NCBI RefSeq assembly: GCF_003950315.1
Contig: NZ_NGJT01000001.1
Location: forward strand, 186,001 to 250,000
Length of the DNA stretch: 64,000 nt
Reading direction: 5' to 3'
Origin: Vagococcus bubulae
Lineage (GTDB): Bacteria; Bacillota; Bacilli; Lactobacillales; Vagococcaceae
This document shows positions 10,021-19,512 of the stretch, one piece after another; the first letter of the stretch is position 1; each line of letters opens with the position of its first letter. Under the pieces are notes generated by a model. It saw nothing but the letters and a program-made list of their open reading frames with translations. It searched no databases and was not told the origin of the DNA. Position numbers and translations under genes: made by a program.

Positions 10021-10753
10021 CTATCACTTCAACCACCGCATCTTGAGGTTTACCCTCCTCATCAGATAACATGGCAACAATATCTGCTTCAAAACTATTG
10101 GTATGAATTTTATTTGGATCAAACCCTGTTAATTTGCCTTTATGAAGCACCACAATCTCATCACATAAATCTTGTGCTAACTGTAAAATATGAGTGGAAA
10201 AAATCACAACGGAGTCTTTTTTAATTGATAAAATCAATTCTTTCATTTCATGTGCTGCGACCACATCAAAACTCGTTAAAGGCTCATCTAATAATAAAAC
10301 AGGTGGTTGCACCATCATAGTCGCAATCATCTGAACTTTATTTTTCATCCCATGCGAGTAGTCTTTAAGTAACCGATGGCGATCCTCTTTTTTTATCCCA
10401 ACTTTTGCTAAATACTCATCTGGTGTACGGACGTTGGGCATTTTTTCTTTATTCATATCAATAAAAAACTTGATGAATTCATAGCCTGTCATAAAATCTG
10501 GTAAAGTTGGGGTAGCATGAACTAGCCCGACATCAAGATCAGAAAAATCATATGCTTCCATGTCCTCTTCCAACTGAATCGTCCCTGAGTCAATTGATAA
10601 ATCTTTTGAAATACAATTAAAAAGCGTGGTTTTTCCCGCGCCATTTCTACCTAATAAACCGTATATTTTACCTTTTTCAAATTGAAAACTCGCTTCATCT
10701 AAAATCACTTTATCATCAAATGTTTTCACAACATCTTTAATAATTAACTCCAT
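10001..10753 (-). CDS. ABC transporter ATP-binding protein (partner of the 546-residue permease)
   Basis: A 250-residue nucleotide-binding protein with Walker A GRNGAGKTT (about 35-43), Walker B VLLLDEPLTSFD and the H-loop FSTHIL. The signature is atypical, YSHGMKNKVQ instead of LSGGQ, as in the CcmA/BcrA-like branch of export ABC ATPases where SxGMK is usual. The C-terminal 40 residues form an acidic tail ending ESDDE. It would energise the membrane protein encoded immediately downstream, with which it overlaps by 20 bases. Divergent to proC. The exported substrate is unknown. Confidence 0.88.
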   Translation of the reverse strand: MELIIKDVVKTFDDKVILDEASFQFEKGKIYGLLGRNGAGKTTLFNCISKDLSIDSGTIQLEEDMEAYDFSDLDVGLVHATPTLPDFMTGYEFIKFFIDMNKEKMPNVRTPDEYLAKVGIKKEDRHRLLKDYSHGMKNKVQMIATMMVQPPVLLLDEPLTSFDVVAAHEMKELILSIKKDSVVIFSTHILQLAQDLCDEIVVLHKGKLTGFDPNKIHTNSFEADIVAMLSDEEGKPQDAVVEVIGESDDE

Positions 10754-10818
10754 TCAACCCACTCCTTTTGTTTAAGTGTCTTTTCAGTATATCATAAAGT
10801 GATATAGTATAAAATTAG

Positions 10819-10847
10819 TTGTCACAAATAATTTTACGTTCTATACT
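10819..10847 (+). promoter_or_regulatory. Predicted promoter of proC
   Basis: TTGTCA (10819-10824) and TATACT (10842-10847) are separated by exactly 17 bases, about 40 bases before the proC start. Confidence 0.65.
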
Positions 10848-10885
10848 AAATTCGTTAACTATTTAAAAGAAAGATGGGATGATAA

Positions 10886-11671
10886 ATGAAAATAGGCATC
10901 TTTGGTGCTGGTCATATGGGTGGCGCCATGATTAAAGGATGGGTTCGCTCAAATAATATCTCTCCAGAAGATATCCTTGTAAAAGGAGGAAAAGGAAAGA
11001 CAGCGAAACTGTTACAACAAGATATTCCTTTTCTTATGACGGATGACTTAAATAAATTTAATGAAGTCGAGATGATTTTTTTAGCTGTTAAAACACCCCT
11101 TATTCTTCCCGTTATAAATGACTTAAAAAAATACTTAACTCAAAATATTCCAATTATTTCAGTATCTGCTGGGGTTCCTGTTTCAAACATGCAAGAAGTA
11201 TTAGGTGATACCTACCCTATTGCTCAAGCCATTCCAAATACACCTGTACAAATTAATCAAGGTATTACTGGTATTGTTTATTCACAATCAATAAGTAATC
11301 TTGATAAAATCGCAATCTATGATTGTTTAAGCCTTTTAGGTATCGTAGAAGAAATTTCTGAAGATAAGATTGATATATTCGGTACTCTAGCTGGTTGTGG
11401 GCCTGCTTTTGTTGATGTATTTATGGAAGCTTTAGGAGATGCTGCTGTTTTACATGGTATGGATAGAGAGCTAGCTTATACTGTCGCTGCTAAAATGGTA
11501 AGTGGCTCTGCTAATTTAATGTTAGAAACGAAAAAGCATCCTGGTGAGTTAAAAGATGGTGTAACCTCTCCTGGAGGTACGACTATTAAAGGTATTGCAG
11601 CCCTTGAAAAAGAAGGCTTTAGATATGCCACCATCTCTGGTATTGATACCATCATGCAAAGTTATAAATAA
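10886..11671 (+). CDS. proC: Pyrroline-5-carboxylate reductase
   Basis: The 261-residue protein starts MKIGIFGAGHMGGAMIKGW, an N-terminal Rossmann dinucleotide motif, and carries the C-terminal family signature around GELKDGVTSPGGTTIKGIAAL, which forms the dimer/active-site region. It reduces 1-pyrroline-5-carboxylate to L-proline with NAD(P)H, the last step of proline synthesis. It stands alone between two minus-strand ABC operons with its own promoter and a terminator, and no proAB is beside it. Ribosome binding site is weak (GATGGGATG context). Confidence 0.95.
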   Translation: MKIGIFGAGHMGGAMIKGWVRSNNISPEDILVKGGKGKTAKLLQQDIPFLMTDDLNKFNEVEMIFLAVKTPLILPVINDLKKYLTQNIPIISVSAGVPVSNMQEVLGDTYPIAQAIPNTPVQINQGITGIVYSQSISNLDKIAIYDCLSLLGIVEEISEDKIDIFGTLAGCGPAFVDVFMEALGDAAVLHGMDRELAYTVAAKMVSGSANLMLETKKHPGELKDGVTSPGGTTIKGIAALEKEGFRYATISGIDTIMQSYK

Positions 11672-11700
11672 AAAACAGCCACTCAATATGGCTGTTTTTT
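11670..11700. terminator. Bidirectional terminator between proC and the BceB-like gene
   Basis: Stem AAAAACAGCCA/TGGCTGTTTTT with a short loop, flanked by A- and T-runs, lies between two convergent stop codons. Confidence 0.85.
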
Positions 11701-13584
11701 CTATTCTGCAGTAACTTCTTGATATAATTTTCTAAAATAAAAATGGCTAGCAATTAAGTAGTAAATCATTTGTATCACTAAAAAAAGACCAATGACCATA
11801 ATTGCCATGACGCGAAGTTTTTGGTCGAACAGAGCATACATTGCTTTTAACGCAATTAATCCATGAACTGACGAGACAATAATTGGTGTAAAGAATAAAA
11901 TACCGACCTGTCGATAGACTGTTTTTTTCATCTCTTTACGACTAAGTCCCAATTTGTAAACTATTTTAAATTTATCAATGTCTACTGCCATATCACTGTA
12001 TAATCTAAAATACAAAAAACTCCCTGCTGATACAAAGAAAATAGCCCCAATAAAAAACCCGACAAATAATACAGGTGTATATGTTTCTGTAATCGACTCT
12101 ATAAGTAATGGTTTACTCTGAAGCCCCTCAATTTCTGTTAAATAGGTTGCCACATGATATTGTTGGTCCTGCGTTTTTTTATCACCAATCCAACCAATTT
12201 CTTGTTGAACACCATATTCTTTTGCAAACTGACTATAAACATCTTTAGGTACCACATAAACATTTTGAAAGCCAGGAATAACTACCTTTTCTACATCAAA
12301 ATTTATCACAGGTGTTGTTTTACCATCAGGCAATGGTAACTCTTTTAAGTAACTTTTTTGCGGTGAACCAGATAATATATTACTAATAACGTTTAAACGA
12401 TACGTTTGATTCGTATCAGATATTTTTTTATTTTTAGTATACTTTGCAATATTATTGTAGCCATGTGTGCTAATAATTCTATATCCATTCTGATGATCAG
12501 ATGCCGGCACATAAACGACTTTCATACGAAGCTCTGTCATATTTAAGTCTTGATTATCCATCTCTTGTTGAACGGTATCTAAATTTTTTACTAGACATTC
12601 TTGATTACCTTCATTATCCGATAAATAGAAATCATAAGTCATCGCATTGACAGAAGCTACTGTCATTTCTTTTAAACCTGCTAAAGAACCTATAGCAGCA
12701 AACACAACCGTTGTGATAATGGCTACCAAGAAAAACGACCGCGCATTGTCTTTCATCCGAAAACCTAAATCTGAATAGACTAACATATTCGTTTTTTTCC
12801 AAAAACGTTGTTTGTTTTTTTGTAGTTGTGTGACAACAAGAATACTTAATTGATTAAACAAAAAGTAAGTACCGATAATTACCATCAACACAACGGGTAT
12901 CATCGCCACAAAAACCTGCATGCCTTGAACGTATAAAGCAATCGCATACCCAACTCCAATAAATAATAACGCAAAAATCGATTTTATCTTAGATGATTTG
13001 ACTTCCCCTTTTCCTAAATCTTCACTTTTAAGCAATTCTTGGACGTCCATCTTAGGAATCTTAAACTGAATAAATAAAGAGATAAAAAAGAAAAGGATGG
13101 TAAATGCCACAAAGGTTATGATAATTGATTTAAGTGGAAAGTAAAATGCCAACTGAACAGTCATTATTTTTTTACTCAAAAATAATAAAGCTTGTGAAAG
13201 CAATAAACCAGCTAAAATACCAATCACTGTAGCAAAGAATCCAACGATTGTGTTCTCTTGAAAAATCATCTTCCGTAATTGTTTAGGAGACATCCCTTGA
13301 ATTAACAACAATCCAAATTCCCTCTTGCGCGATTGTAAAAAAATATCCATCGAATAAAGCACATAAAAAAAAGAAAACACGTAAATAATACCTGATGAAA
13401 CATTCATACCAACTGTGACAAATTGGTTCATAGACTCCCCACTAAGAGATGGATGATTAGAAAATGTTGAAAAAGCAAAAAACGTCATTACTGTTGTTAA
13501 GGTACTTAAGAAATAAGCCATATATAACGGTTTATTTCGAATAGTATTTTTATAGATAAATTCTTTAAAAGTCATCTGCTTCAC
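11701..13584 (-). CDS. BceB-type ABC transporter permease
   Basis: A 627-residue FtsX-superfamily permease with the BceB/YxdM/VraG layout. It has helices near 18-40 and 55-80, two FtsX-like four-helix groups, and one large extracellular loop of about 200 residues (roughly 310-510) between helices 7 and 8. The C-terminal region holds FFIGAIFFVSAGSFLYFRLYSDM and LGLSRKEMKK. In Firmicutes such transporters detect or remove cell-wall-active peptides (bacitracin, nisin, cationic peptides) and usually signal through a linked histidine kinase. No kinase or response regulator gene is beside it here. It overlaps the ATPase gene by about 20 bases. Confidence 0.88.
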   Translation of the reverse strand: MKQMTFKEFIYKNTIRNKPLYMAYFLSTLTTVMTFFAFSTFSNHPSLSGESMNQFVTVGMNVSSGIIYVFSFFYVLYSMDIFLQSRKREFGLLLIQGMSPKQLRKMIFQENTIVGFFATVIGILAGLLLSQALLFLSKKIMTVQLAFYFPLKSIIITFVAFTILFFFISLFIQFKIPKMDVQELLKSEDLGKGEVKSSKIKSIFALLFIGVGYAIALYVQGMQVFVAMIPVVLMVIIGTYFLFNQLSILVVTQLQKNKQRFWKKTNMLVYSDLGFRMKDNARSFFLVAIITTVVFAAIGSLAGLKEMTVASVNAMTYDFYLSDNEGNQECLVKNLDTVQQEMDNQDLNMTELRMKVVYVPASDHQNGYRIISTHGYNNIAKYTKNKKISDTNQTYRLNVISNILSGSPQKSYLKELPLPDGKTTPVINFDVEKVVIPGFQNVYVVPKDVYSQFAKEYGVQQEIGWIGDKKTQDQQYHVATYLTEIEGLQSKPLLIESITETYTPVLFVGFFIGAIFFVSAGSFLYFRLYSDMAVDIDKFKIVYKLGLSRKEMKKTVYRQVGILFFTPIIVSSVHGLIALKAMYALFDQKLRVMAIMVIGLFLVIQMIYYLIASHFYFRKLYQEVTAE

Positions 13585-14317
13585 CTTCCAACTGCTTTAA
13601 ACTAAAAAGAATGTCATCATAAAACTCACTTTGAGAGCCATGCCGCATGATTTCATCAGTCAATTCACCATCTTTAATAAATACAATACGGCGACAATAA
13701 CTTGCTGCAAAAGCATCATGCGTCACCATCAAAATAGTCGAATTCAAATTAATGTTTAATTCTGATAATAATCTCATTACATCCTTTGATGATTTTGTAT
13801 CCAAGTTACCTGTTGGTTCATCTGCCAATAATAATTTGGGTTCATGAATCATTGAACGGGCGATAGCCACACGTTGTGCTTGACCTCCAGAGATATTACT
13901 AATTCGTTTATTTAATAAAGATTCAATACCAAGAATCTCAGAAATATCATTTAGTTTTTTAGTCATAACACTCACTTTTTCGCCATCTAGCGTGAGTGGT
14001 AATATAATATTTTCTGCCACAGTTAACGTTGGCATCAGATTAAATCCTTGAAAGACAAAACCTAATTGATTTCGCCTAAACTTTGCTAAATCTTCTTGAT
14101 CTAATTTTGATGGTCGTTCACCATCGATCGTTACGGTTCCTGATGAAGGCTGATCTATCGTCCCAATTAAATTTAAAAGGGTTGACTTTCCACTTCCAGA
14201 AGGCCCCATAATCCCAATAAATTCGCCTTCTTTCACACTAAGTGTGACTCCTTTTAACGCTTGAAATAATGAGTCTCCTACACCAAATGTTTTTGTTACG
14301 TTATTTATTTCTAACAT
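13565..14317 (-). CDS. BceA-type ABC transporter ATP-binding protein
   Basis: A lipoprotein-release/antimicrobial-peptide type ATPase of about 250 residues: Walker [11 protein letters not shown]-loop QGFNLMPTL, signature ISGGQAQRVAIA, Walker B LLLADEPTGNLD and H-loop VTHDAFAASYCRR. It pairs with the overlapping BceB-like permease. A GTG four codons upstream (14327-14329) is an alternative start; the ATG at 14315-14317 is preferred because GTGGG lies about eight bases ahead, but both sites are weak. The upstream region shared with the antiporter gene contains two perfect palindromes and a TATAAT without a good -35, suggesting regulated transcription. Confidence 0.9.
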   Translation of the reverse strand: MLEINNVTKTFGVGDSLFQALKGVTLSVKEGEFIGIMGPSGSGKSTLLNLIGTIDQPSSGTVTIDGERPSKLDQEDLAKFRRNQLGFVFQGFNLMPTLTVAENIILPLTLDGEKVSVMTKKLNDISEILGIESLLNKRISNISGGQAQRVAIARSMIHEPKLLLADEPTGNLDTKSSKDVMRLLSELNINLNSTILMVTHDAFAASYCRRIVFIKDGELTDEIMRHGSQSEFYDDILFSLKQLEGEADDF

Positions 14318-14358
14318 ACTTTTACCCACTTTCGTTCCGAAAATCCACTAATTATAGA

Positions 14359-14370
14359 GTAACATGTTAC
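14359..14370. repeat. Perfect 12-bp palindrome GTAACATGTTAC
   Basis: It sits immediately upstream of a minus-strand TATAAT (14351-14356) for the BceAB-like operon, in the spacer where a -35 would normally be. This position is typical of a repressor operator or of a MerR/response-regulator activated promoter. Confidence 0.55.
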
Positions 14371-14399
14371 CGTGTATATTTAAACGAACAATACCGTAA

Positions 14400-14413
14400 G
14401 TTTGTTAACAAAC
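14400..14413. repeat. Perfect 14-bp palindrome GTTTGTTAACAAAC
   Basis: It lies mid-way in the divergent intergenic region between the BceAB-like operon and the antiporter gene, about 90 bases before the antiporter start. Possible operator; the cognate regulator is unknown. Confidence 0.45.
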
Positions 14414-14501
14414 ATCTTTTTTTACACTATTTTATTAAAAAAGACTATTATTTATACATTTTTTTGCTATACTTATTACATACAAAAACGGAGGTGACCC
14501 T

Positions 14502-16601
14502 ATGGCTGTATTAGAAGCCACGATTTTACTTATCATACTCGTTATTCTGTCTAATATTATCAGTCACTATCTCGTAGCTATTCCAACTGCGTTAATTGAA
14601 ATTGGTGTTGGAGTTATCGCTGCGTTATTTTTACATTTAGATATAGAATTACAAACAGATTGGTTTATGCTACTGTTTGTTGCACCACTGTTATACAGTG
14701 ATGCCAAGCATTTCCCTAAAAAAGAGTTATGGGAATTACGAACGCCAATCTTCGCCAATGCGATTTTACTTGTTTTTCTTACCACTATTGCTGGCGGACT
14801 ATTGATTAACTTATTTATTCCACAAGTTAGTTTATCATTAGCTTTTGCCTTAGCTGCTGTTTTATCTCCAACAGACCCTGTAGCTGTTCAAGGAATAGCC
14901 GAACAAGTGAAGTTACCTAAACGAATTTTAACCTTAATTAGTGGGGAGAGTTTAATCAATGATGCAAGTGGATTAATTGCCTTTAAGTATGCACTTGCTG
15001 CCTTTTTAACTGGCTTTTTCTCATTAAAACAAGCAACAGGCGATTTTATTTACATGACCTTAATCGGAATTTTAATTGGCTACTTAGTCAGTCGATTAAT
15101 CTACCTTATTCAACGAAGTTTATTAAGACAAGGGATACAAGATGTTATTTTACATTCATCTCTTCAAGTAATGACCCCCTTTGTCATTTTTATCATGGCA
15201 GAAATAGTTCATGCATCTGGTGTTATTGCTGTTGTGGTAGCAGGTGTTATGGCGATTCAACAAGAACCATTGTTTAGAGGACGCTTTTCAGAAATAAAAA
15301 TTGTAACCAACAGACTATGGGATATTATTATTTACTTATTAAATGGTATTGTCTTTGTTGTATTGGGAACAACACTCCCTTATGCGATGCGTGGTGCCAT
15401 CATTGATCCAACGATAAATAATGCTTTATTGATTCTTTATGTAATCATCACTTGGCTCATTCTAATGCTGATTAGAACACTTTGGAGCTATACTTATATG
15501 TGGTATGATTTTTTTAAATCAAAAGGTGATACACAACGGAAACCAAAATTCTCAGTTGCTGTCTTGACTGGATTGACAGGGGTTAGAGGTGCGGTTACCA
15601 TGGCGATGGTTTTATCTATCCCATTCTTTTTACCGGATGGAGCTGTTTTCCAAGAAAGATACCTCATTATCTTTTTAGCTAGTGGTGTCATTTTGACAAG
15701 TTTACTTGTTGCAGTAATTACATTACCAATTTTTACTAAACAGAAAAAACGATTGGTTCTAACTGGTGATGAGAGCACGAAAGAAGCGATTGATGATGAA
15801 AATGATTCGTCCCAATTACCTGAAATTGAAGCCAGAAAACTAATGACAAAACGAGCGATTCAGTCCTTACAACAAGAATTAAGTGATGAAAATCAGTTAA
15901 TTATTAATGACATTTTGCAAGATTTTGATAAACAACTACGGTTCTTATATTTAGATGATGATTATACCTCTAATGCTGTTTACTATGAGTTAGAATCAGA
16001 TTATAGATGCAAAGCAGCAGATTTTGAAACAAAAAAAGTTCTAGAACTGTTACCTAAATTAGAGTTACCTAAAAAGATCGAACGAAACTATGTCAAAATG
16101 TTGGAATACAAACGTCGGGCACATTCAAGTAATTTTAAAATCATGGTACAACAATCTCTTTACAAGGCTCAGAAAAAAACCAAGAGAATTGTTTACCAAA
16201 CTTTTTTAAAACGTCAACCCGAAAAATTCCAATTAGATAACATAAAAAAAATTACTTTATTAGAAGTTAAAAGTTCTGAAGCAACGTTAGACATGTTAAA
16301 AGAATGCCAAGATGATTTAGATAGGTTAGATAAATATTTTACTGTCAAATACAATATCTTGAATCAATTAATGATGGAATATACAAGTAAAATTCATCGA
16401 ATTCAGCATTATCGCCTCGTACAAGAGGTATCCTACCAAGAAATATATCAAGATTATTTTTTAAGAGCACTTGATGAAGAACGAGGAATGATTCAAACCC
16501 TTCTTGAACAAGGAAGAATTTCTAATACAATGGCAAACCAATTGCGACAAGGGATTAACTATAGTGAAACTTCTTTCCTACAAACTAATATTGAGGATTA
16601 A
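14502..16601 (+). CDS. CPA1-family Na+/H+ antiporter with long cytoplasmic tail
   Basis: A 699-residue protein. Residues 1-410 hold about twelve transmembrane helices with the CPA1 signatures LSPTDPVAVQGIAEQ and ISGESLINDASGLIAFK, where the Asn-Asp pair is the ion-binding motif. TGVRGAVTMAM is the family's conserved arginine helix. The remaining ~290 residues are a soluble, charged, helix-rich cytoplasmic domain, probably regulatory. Likely role: sodium or potassium efflux in exchange for protons, for pH and salt homeostasis. It has strong ribosome binding site GGAGGTGA and an extended -10 (TGCTATACT at 14465-14473). Monocistronic and followed by a terminator. Confidence 0.9.
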   Translation: MAVLEATILLIILVILSNIISHYLVAIPTALIEIGVGVIAALFLHLDIELQTDWFMLLFVAPLLYSDAKHFPKKELWELRTPIFANAILLVFLTTIAGGLLINLFIPQVSLSLAFALAAVLSPTDPVAVQGIAEQVKLPKRILTLISGESLINDASGLIAFKYALAAFLTGFFSLKQATGDFIYMTLIGILIGYLVSRLIYLIQRSLLRQGIQDVILHSSLQVMTPFVIFIMAEIVHASGVIAVVVAGVMAIQQEPLFRGRFSEIKIVTNRLWDIIIYLLNGIVFVVLGTTLPYAMRGAIIDPTINNALLILYVIITWLILMLIRTLWSYTYMWYDFFKSKGDTQRKPKFSVAVLTGLTGVRGAVTMAMVLSIPFFLPDGAVFQERYLIIFLASGVILTSLLVAVITLPIFTKQKKRLVLTGDESTKEAIDDENDSSQLPEIEARKLMTKRAIQSLQQELSDENQLIINDILQDFDKQLRFLYLDDDYTSNAVYYELESDYRCKAADFETKKVLELLPKLELPKKIERNYVKMLEYKRRAHSSNFKIMVQQSLYKAQKKTKRIVYQTFLKRQPEKFQLDNIKKITLLEVKSSEATLDMLKECQDDLDRLDKYFTVKYNILNQLMMEYTSKIHRIQHYRLVQEVSYQEIYQDYFLRALDEERGMIQTLLEQGRISNTMANQLRQGINYSETSFLQTNIED

Positions 16602-16643
16602 AAAATCATCCTGAGAGAAAATACTCTTAGGATGATTTTTATT
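16601..16643 (+). terminator. Terminator after the antiporter gene
   Basis: Stem AAAATCATCCT/AGGATGATTTTT with inner pairs AGAG/CTCT, directly after the stop codon. Confidence 0.85.
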
Positions 16644-16775
16644 ATATATGTTAGATAACATTTAAATTTAATAGTTGGAAGAAAGTTTATTCATTCCCCC
16701 ACAGTCTTCAAGGAAAACTTTATCAATACTTGATTTTGTTAATCTTCCCATTGGCTAATTCTCTTTCTTTTAATA

Positions 16776-17264
16776 TTACTTACTATAAGTTAATTCATAT
16801 TCATTACCCAAATTATCGACTAATCGTTTCTCATTTGAATCTGAAATAGTAAATTCTTTCGTAATACCTTTTCCACTAATTGTTACTTTTTTCTTCTCAC
16901 TATCTATTGAAACAGTGACGTTTTTAAACGATTTTTCAACTTTATTGTCAAAATTATCTTTTTTAATGTCTTCATTTGGAAACTCTTTATTTAGATTTTT
17001 TATGGTTTCATCTAGCTTTTTATCATAATCCGAATCAGAGGGATCTGTATTTGGGTTTTCAAATGGCGAAAATGTCAAGTAGACATCTAGTTTTCCATTG
17101 TCAAAATGATATAAAGCATTTTCTTGCAAATTTTCCTTGCTATTAACTACTGACATAATTTGAGCAGATTTAACCTCATTCTTACTAGTCGAACAGCCTG
17201 CTAATACAATCATAAAACACATCATCATTACAAATCCAATCATTGTAGTTCTCTTTTTCATCAT
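16776..17264 (-). CDS. Small secreted lipoprotein, function unknown
   Basis: About 162 residues from the chosen ATG. A lipoprotein signal peptide (MMKKRTTMIGFVMMMCFMIV) ends in the lipobox LAGC, so the mature protein should be lipid-anchored outside the membrane. The mature part is acidic and lysine-rich, with beta-strand-like stretches (KNVTVSIDSEKKKVTISGKG) and no catalytic motif I recognise. I do not recognise the family; many Lactobacillales lipoproteins of this size are hypothetical. GGAG is five bases before the chosen ATG (17262-17264). Its own promoter and isolated position suggest a monocistronic gene. No clear terminator follows. Confidence 0.75.
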   Translation of the reverse strand: MMKKRTTMIGFVMMMCFMIVLAGCSTSKNEVKSAQIMSVVNSKENLQENALYHFDNGKLDVYLTFSPFENPNTDPSDSDYDKKLDETIKNLNKEFPNEDIKKDNFDNKVEKSFKNVTVSIDSEKKKVTISGKGITKEFTISDSNEKRLVDNLGNEYELTYSK

Positions 17265-17287
17265 ACTCACTCCTTTTATTTTAAATT

Positions 17288-17315
17288 ATTATACTATAAT
17301 TAAAAACAGTGACAA
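17288..17315 (-). promoter_or_regulatory. Predicted promoter of the lipoprotein gene
   Basis: Minus-strand TTGTCA (17310-17315), 16-base spacer, consensus TATAAT (17288-17293), about 25 bases before the start codon. Confidence 0.7.
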
Positions 17316-17367
17316 AGTAAACTTATCAATGAGTTCATGTTTAACTTTAAATCTTTCGTCTTTCTCA

Positions 17368-17402
17368 GAAAAAAACCAACCTTCAATTAAGAAAGTTGGT
17401 TT
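17368..17402 (-). terminator. Terminator of glmS
   Basis: Minus strand: stem AAACCAAC/GTTGGTTT with inner pairing TTC/GAA, then seven T, a few bases after the glmS stop. Confidence 0.85.
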
Positions 17403-17408
17403 AATATT

Positions 17409-19217
17409 TTATTCTACTGTCACACTTTTTGCTAAGTTACGAGGTTTATCAACATCTAATCCTCTTTGTAAACTTGCATAATATGCTAATAACTGTAAAG
17501 GTACCACACTTACTAATGGTGTTAATAAATTATGTACTGGTAATAATACTAATTCATCACCATCATGTGCCACATCTTCAAGTGAGATAGTCAATACATT
17601 TGCTCCACGACTTTCTACTTCCTTAGCATTTCCACGAGTATGACTAGCGGTATGTTTATCTGTAATAATCGCAATCACTGGTGTACCTTCTTCAATCAAA
17701 GCAATTGTTCCATGTTTTAACTCACCAGCAGCAAATCCTTCTGCTTGGATATAAGAAATTTCTTTTAATTTAAGAGCTGCTTCCATTGATACAGCGTAAT
17801 CCAAGCCACGGCCAATGAAGAAAGCATTGCGTGTTGTCCCTAAGAATGACTCGCTAAGGCCAGAAATTAACTCTTTTTCACTAATCATCGAGTCCATCAC
17901 TGAGGCGATGATTGCCATTTCATGTGCTAAATCGATAGACTTAGCTAACTCTATTCCTTTTTCTAACCCAATCGCTTGAGCTAGATAAGTCATCACGGCA
18001 ATTTGAGATGTATAAGCTTTAGTTGATGCTACTGCAATTTCAGGTCCAGCATGTAATAACAAGGTATACGTTGCTTCACGAGATAAAGTTGAACCTTTTA
18101 CATTTGTTATTGTCAATGACGGAAGGTTTAATTCATTCACTTTAACCAATACTTGACGGCTATCAGCAGTTTCTCCACTTTGAGTTAAGAAAATAAAGAA
18201 CGGTTTTTCTGATAGTAATGGCATGTCATATCCCATTTCACTGGCTAAATGCACCTCAACTGGAATATTAGTCAATTCTTCAATAATCTTTTTACCCACT
18301 AAACCAGCATGCCAACTTGTTCCACAACCCACAATATAAATACGATCACTTGATGCCATGTGAGAGACAATTTTTTTATCAATTGTTGACAGTCCATCTT
18401 CTGTTAGATATTCAGAAATCAATGTTCTCATAACGCTTGGTTGCTCATCAATTTCTTTTAACATGTAATGAGGATATAATCCTTTTTCAGTATCTGTCGC
18501 ATCAATATCAGCCACAAATGAATCACGTGATAATTCATTTGATTCTTTATCGAAAATTGTCATGTTATCAGACGTTAGAATAATACGTTCACCATCTTTA
18601 ATTTCAACAAATTCATTTGTTTCATTAATCATTGCCATCGCATCACTACCAACATAATGGCACTCTTTTCCAATACCAATTAGTAACGGACTTTTATTTT
18701 TGGCTAAATAAAGTGTTTGGCTATCTTCAACATCCATCAAAGCAATAGCATATGATCCTTCCACTTTATCTAAAGCAGCTTCAAATGCTTCAAAAGAAGA
18801 CTTACCTTTACGATAAAAATAATCTACTAACTCTACTACTATTTCACTATCTGTATCACCTTTTAAGGCAATCTCAGATAAATAATCATTTTTCAAATCC
18901 AGATAGTTTTCAATCACACCATTATGTACCAAGCAAAATTTTCCACTTGTTGATTGATGTGGATGCGCATTTTCAGTATTTGGTACACCATGTGTTGCCC
19001 AACGAGTATGACCTATCCCTAAATGTCCTTCTGGTACACTATTCGCTAGAGCTTTCAACTCACTCACACGACCTGGTGTTTTGACTAGGTAAGCTTCATT
19101 TTCATCAGCTACCATAATCCCAGCAGAGTCATACCCTCTATATTCTAATTTTTCTAATCCTGTTAATAAGATATCCTTTGCTCGGTTATTTCCGATTACT
19201 CCAACTATTCCGCACAT
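17409..19217 (-). CDS. glmS: Glutamine--fructose-6-phosphate aminotransferase
   Basis: 602 residues from the ATG that gives [10 protein letters not shown]; Cys2 becomes the N-terminal nucleophile after Met removal. The N-terminal Ntn glutaminase domain runs to about 240 and is followed by two SIS sugar-isomerase domains ([38 protein letters not shown]), ending with [11 protein letters not shown]. It converts fructose-6-phosphate and glutamine to glucosamine-6-phosphate, the entry to UDP-GlcNAc and cell wall. An in-frame TTG four codons upstream is not the start, since the catalytic Cys must follow the initiator Met. Regulated by the upstream GlcN6P-sensing ribozyme; glmM is just upstream. Confidence 0.98.
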   Translation of the reverse strand: MCGIVGVIGNNRAKDILLTGLEKLEYRGYDSAGIMVADENEAYLVKTPGRVSELKALANSVPEGHLGIGHTRWATHGVPNTENAHPHQSTSGKFCLVHNGVIENYLDLKNDYLSEIALKGDTDSEIVVELVDYFYRKGKSSFEAFEAALDKVEGSYAIALMDVEDSQTLYLAKNKSPLLIGIGKECHYVGSDAMAMINETNEFVEIKDGERIILTSDNMTIFDKESNELSRDSFVADIDATDTEKGLYPHYMLKEIDEQPSVMRTLISEYLTEDGLSTIDKKIVSHMASSDRIYIVGCGTSWHAGLVGKKIIEELTNIPVEVHLASEMGYDMPLLSEKPFFIFLTQSGETADSRQVLVKVNELNLPSLTITNVKGSTLSREATYTLLLHAGPEIAVASTKAYTSQIAVMTYLAQAIGLEKGIELAKSIDLAHEMAIIASVMDSMISEKELISGLSESFLGTTRNAFFIGRGLDYAVSMEAALKLKEISYIQAEGFAAGELKHGTIALIEEGTPVIAIITDKHTASHTRGNAKEVESRGANVLTISLEDVAHDGDELVLLPVHNLLTPLVSVVPLQLLAYYASLQRGLDVDKPRNLAKSVTVE

Positions 19218-19259
19218 TAATTTTTCCAACTTTCTTTAAAATAGTTGTTTCTATTTTTT

Positions 19260-19392
19260 GCATGAATAAAGTTTTGTCAAATAAGTTTCCTTATTTTTTT
19301 GTCTTTATCCTAAGAGTGCAATTCCCTATGAGCCACCCGCCGAATTTTCGATAAACTCATTCCTCGTCACCTTAAAAAGGTCTGGCGCTAAA
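19260..19392 (-). ncRNA. glmS: glmS ribozyme riboswitch
   Basis: The minus-strand leader contains the conserved core elements in order: AGCGCCAGAC at 19380-19389 (cleavage expected between A19389 and G19388), GGTGACGAGGAATGAG, TTTATCGA, TTCGGCGGGTGGC, and a P4 stem pairing GGATAAAG with CTTTATTC near 19263-19310. The known mechanism is self-cleavage with GlcN6P as cofactor, followed by mRNA decay. It fills the 340-base gap between glmM and glmS. Confidence 0.96.
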
Positions 19393-19437
19393 TTGGTATA
19401 GATACTTTAATTAGTAATATAAAATAGAAACAAGAAT

Positions 19438-19466
19438 ATAATAACCTTTATTAAGGTTTCAGTCAA
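19438..19466 (-). promoter_or_regulatory. Predicted promoter of glmS
   Basis: Minus-strand TTGACT (19461-19466), 17-base spacer, TATTAT (19438-19443). The predicted start near 19431 puts about 40 bases before the ribozyme cleavage site. The spacer itself holds an inverted repeat, AACCTTAATAAAGGTT. Confidence 0.7.
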
Positions 19467-19512
19467 CATTAAAATAACTCTATTTTTCATATATAAGAAT
19501 ATTGGTATAGAC

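Noticed and set aside
14269-14514. An 81-codon plus-strand frame across the bceA-antiporter intergenic region
   Set aside because: It overlaps the starts of both flanking genes, contains the palindromes and promoter elements, and has no ribosome binding site or recognisable protein character.
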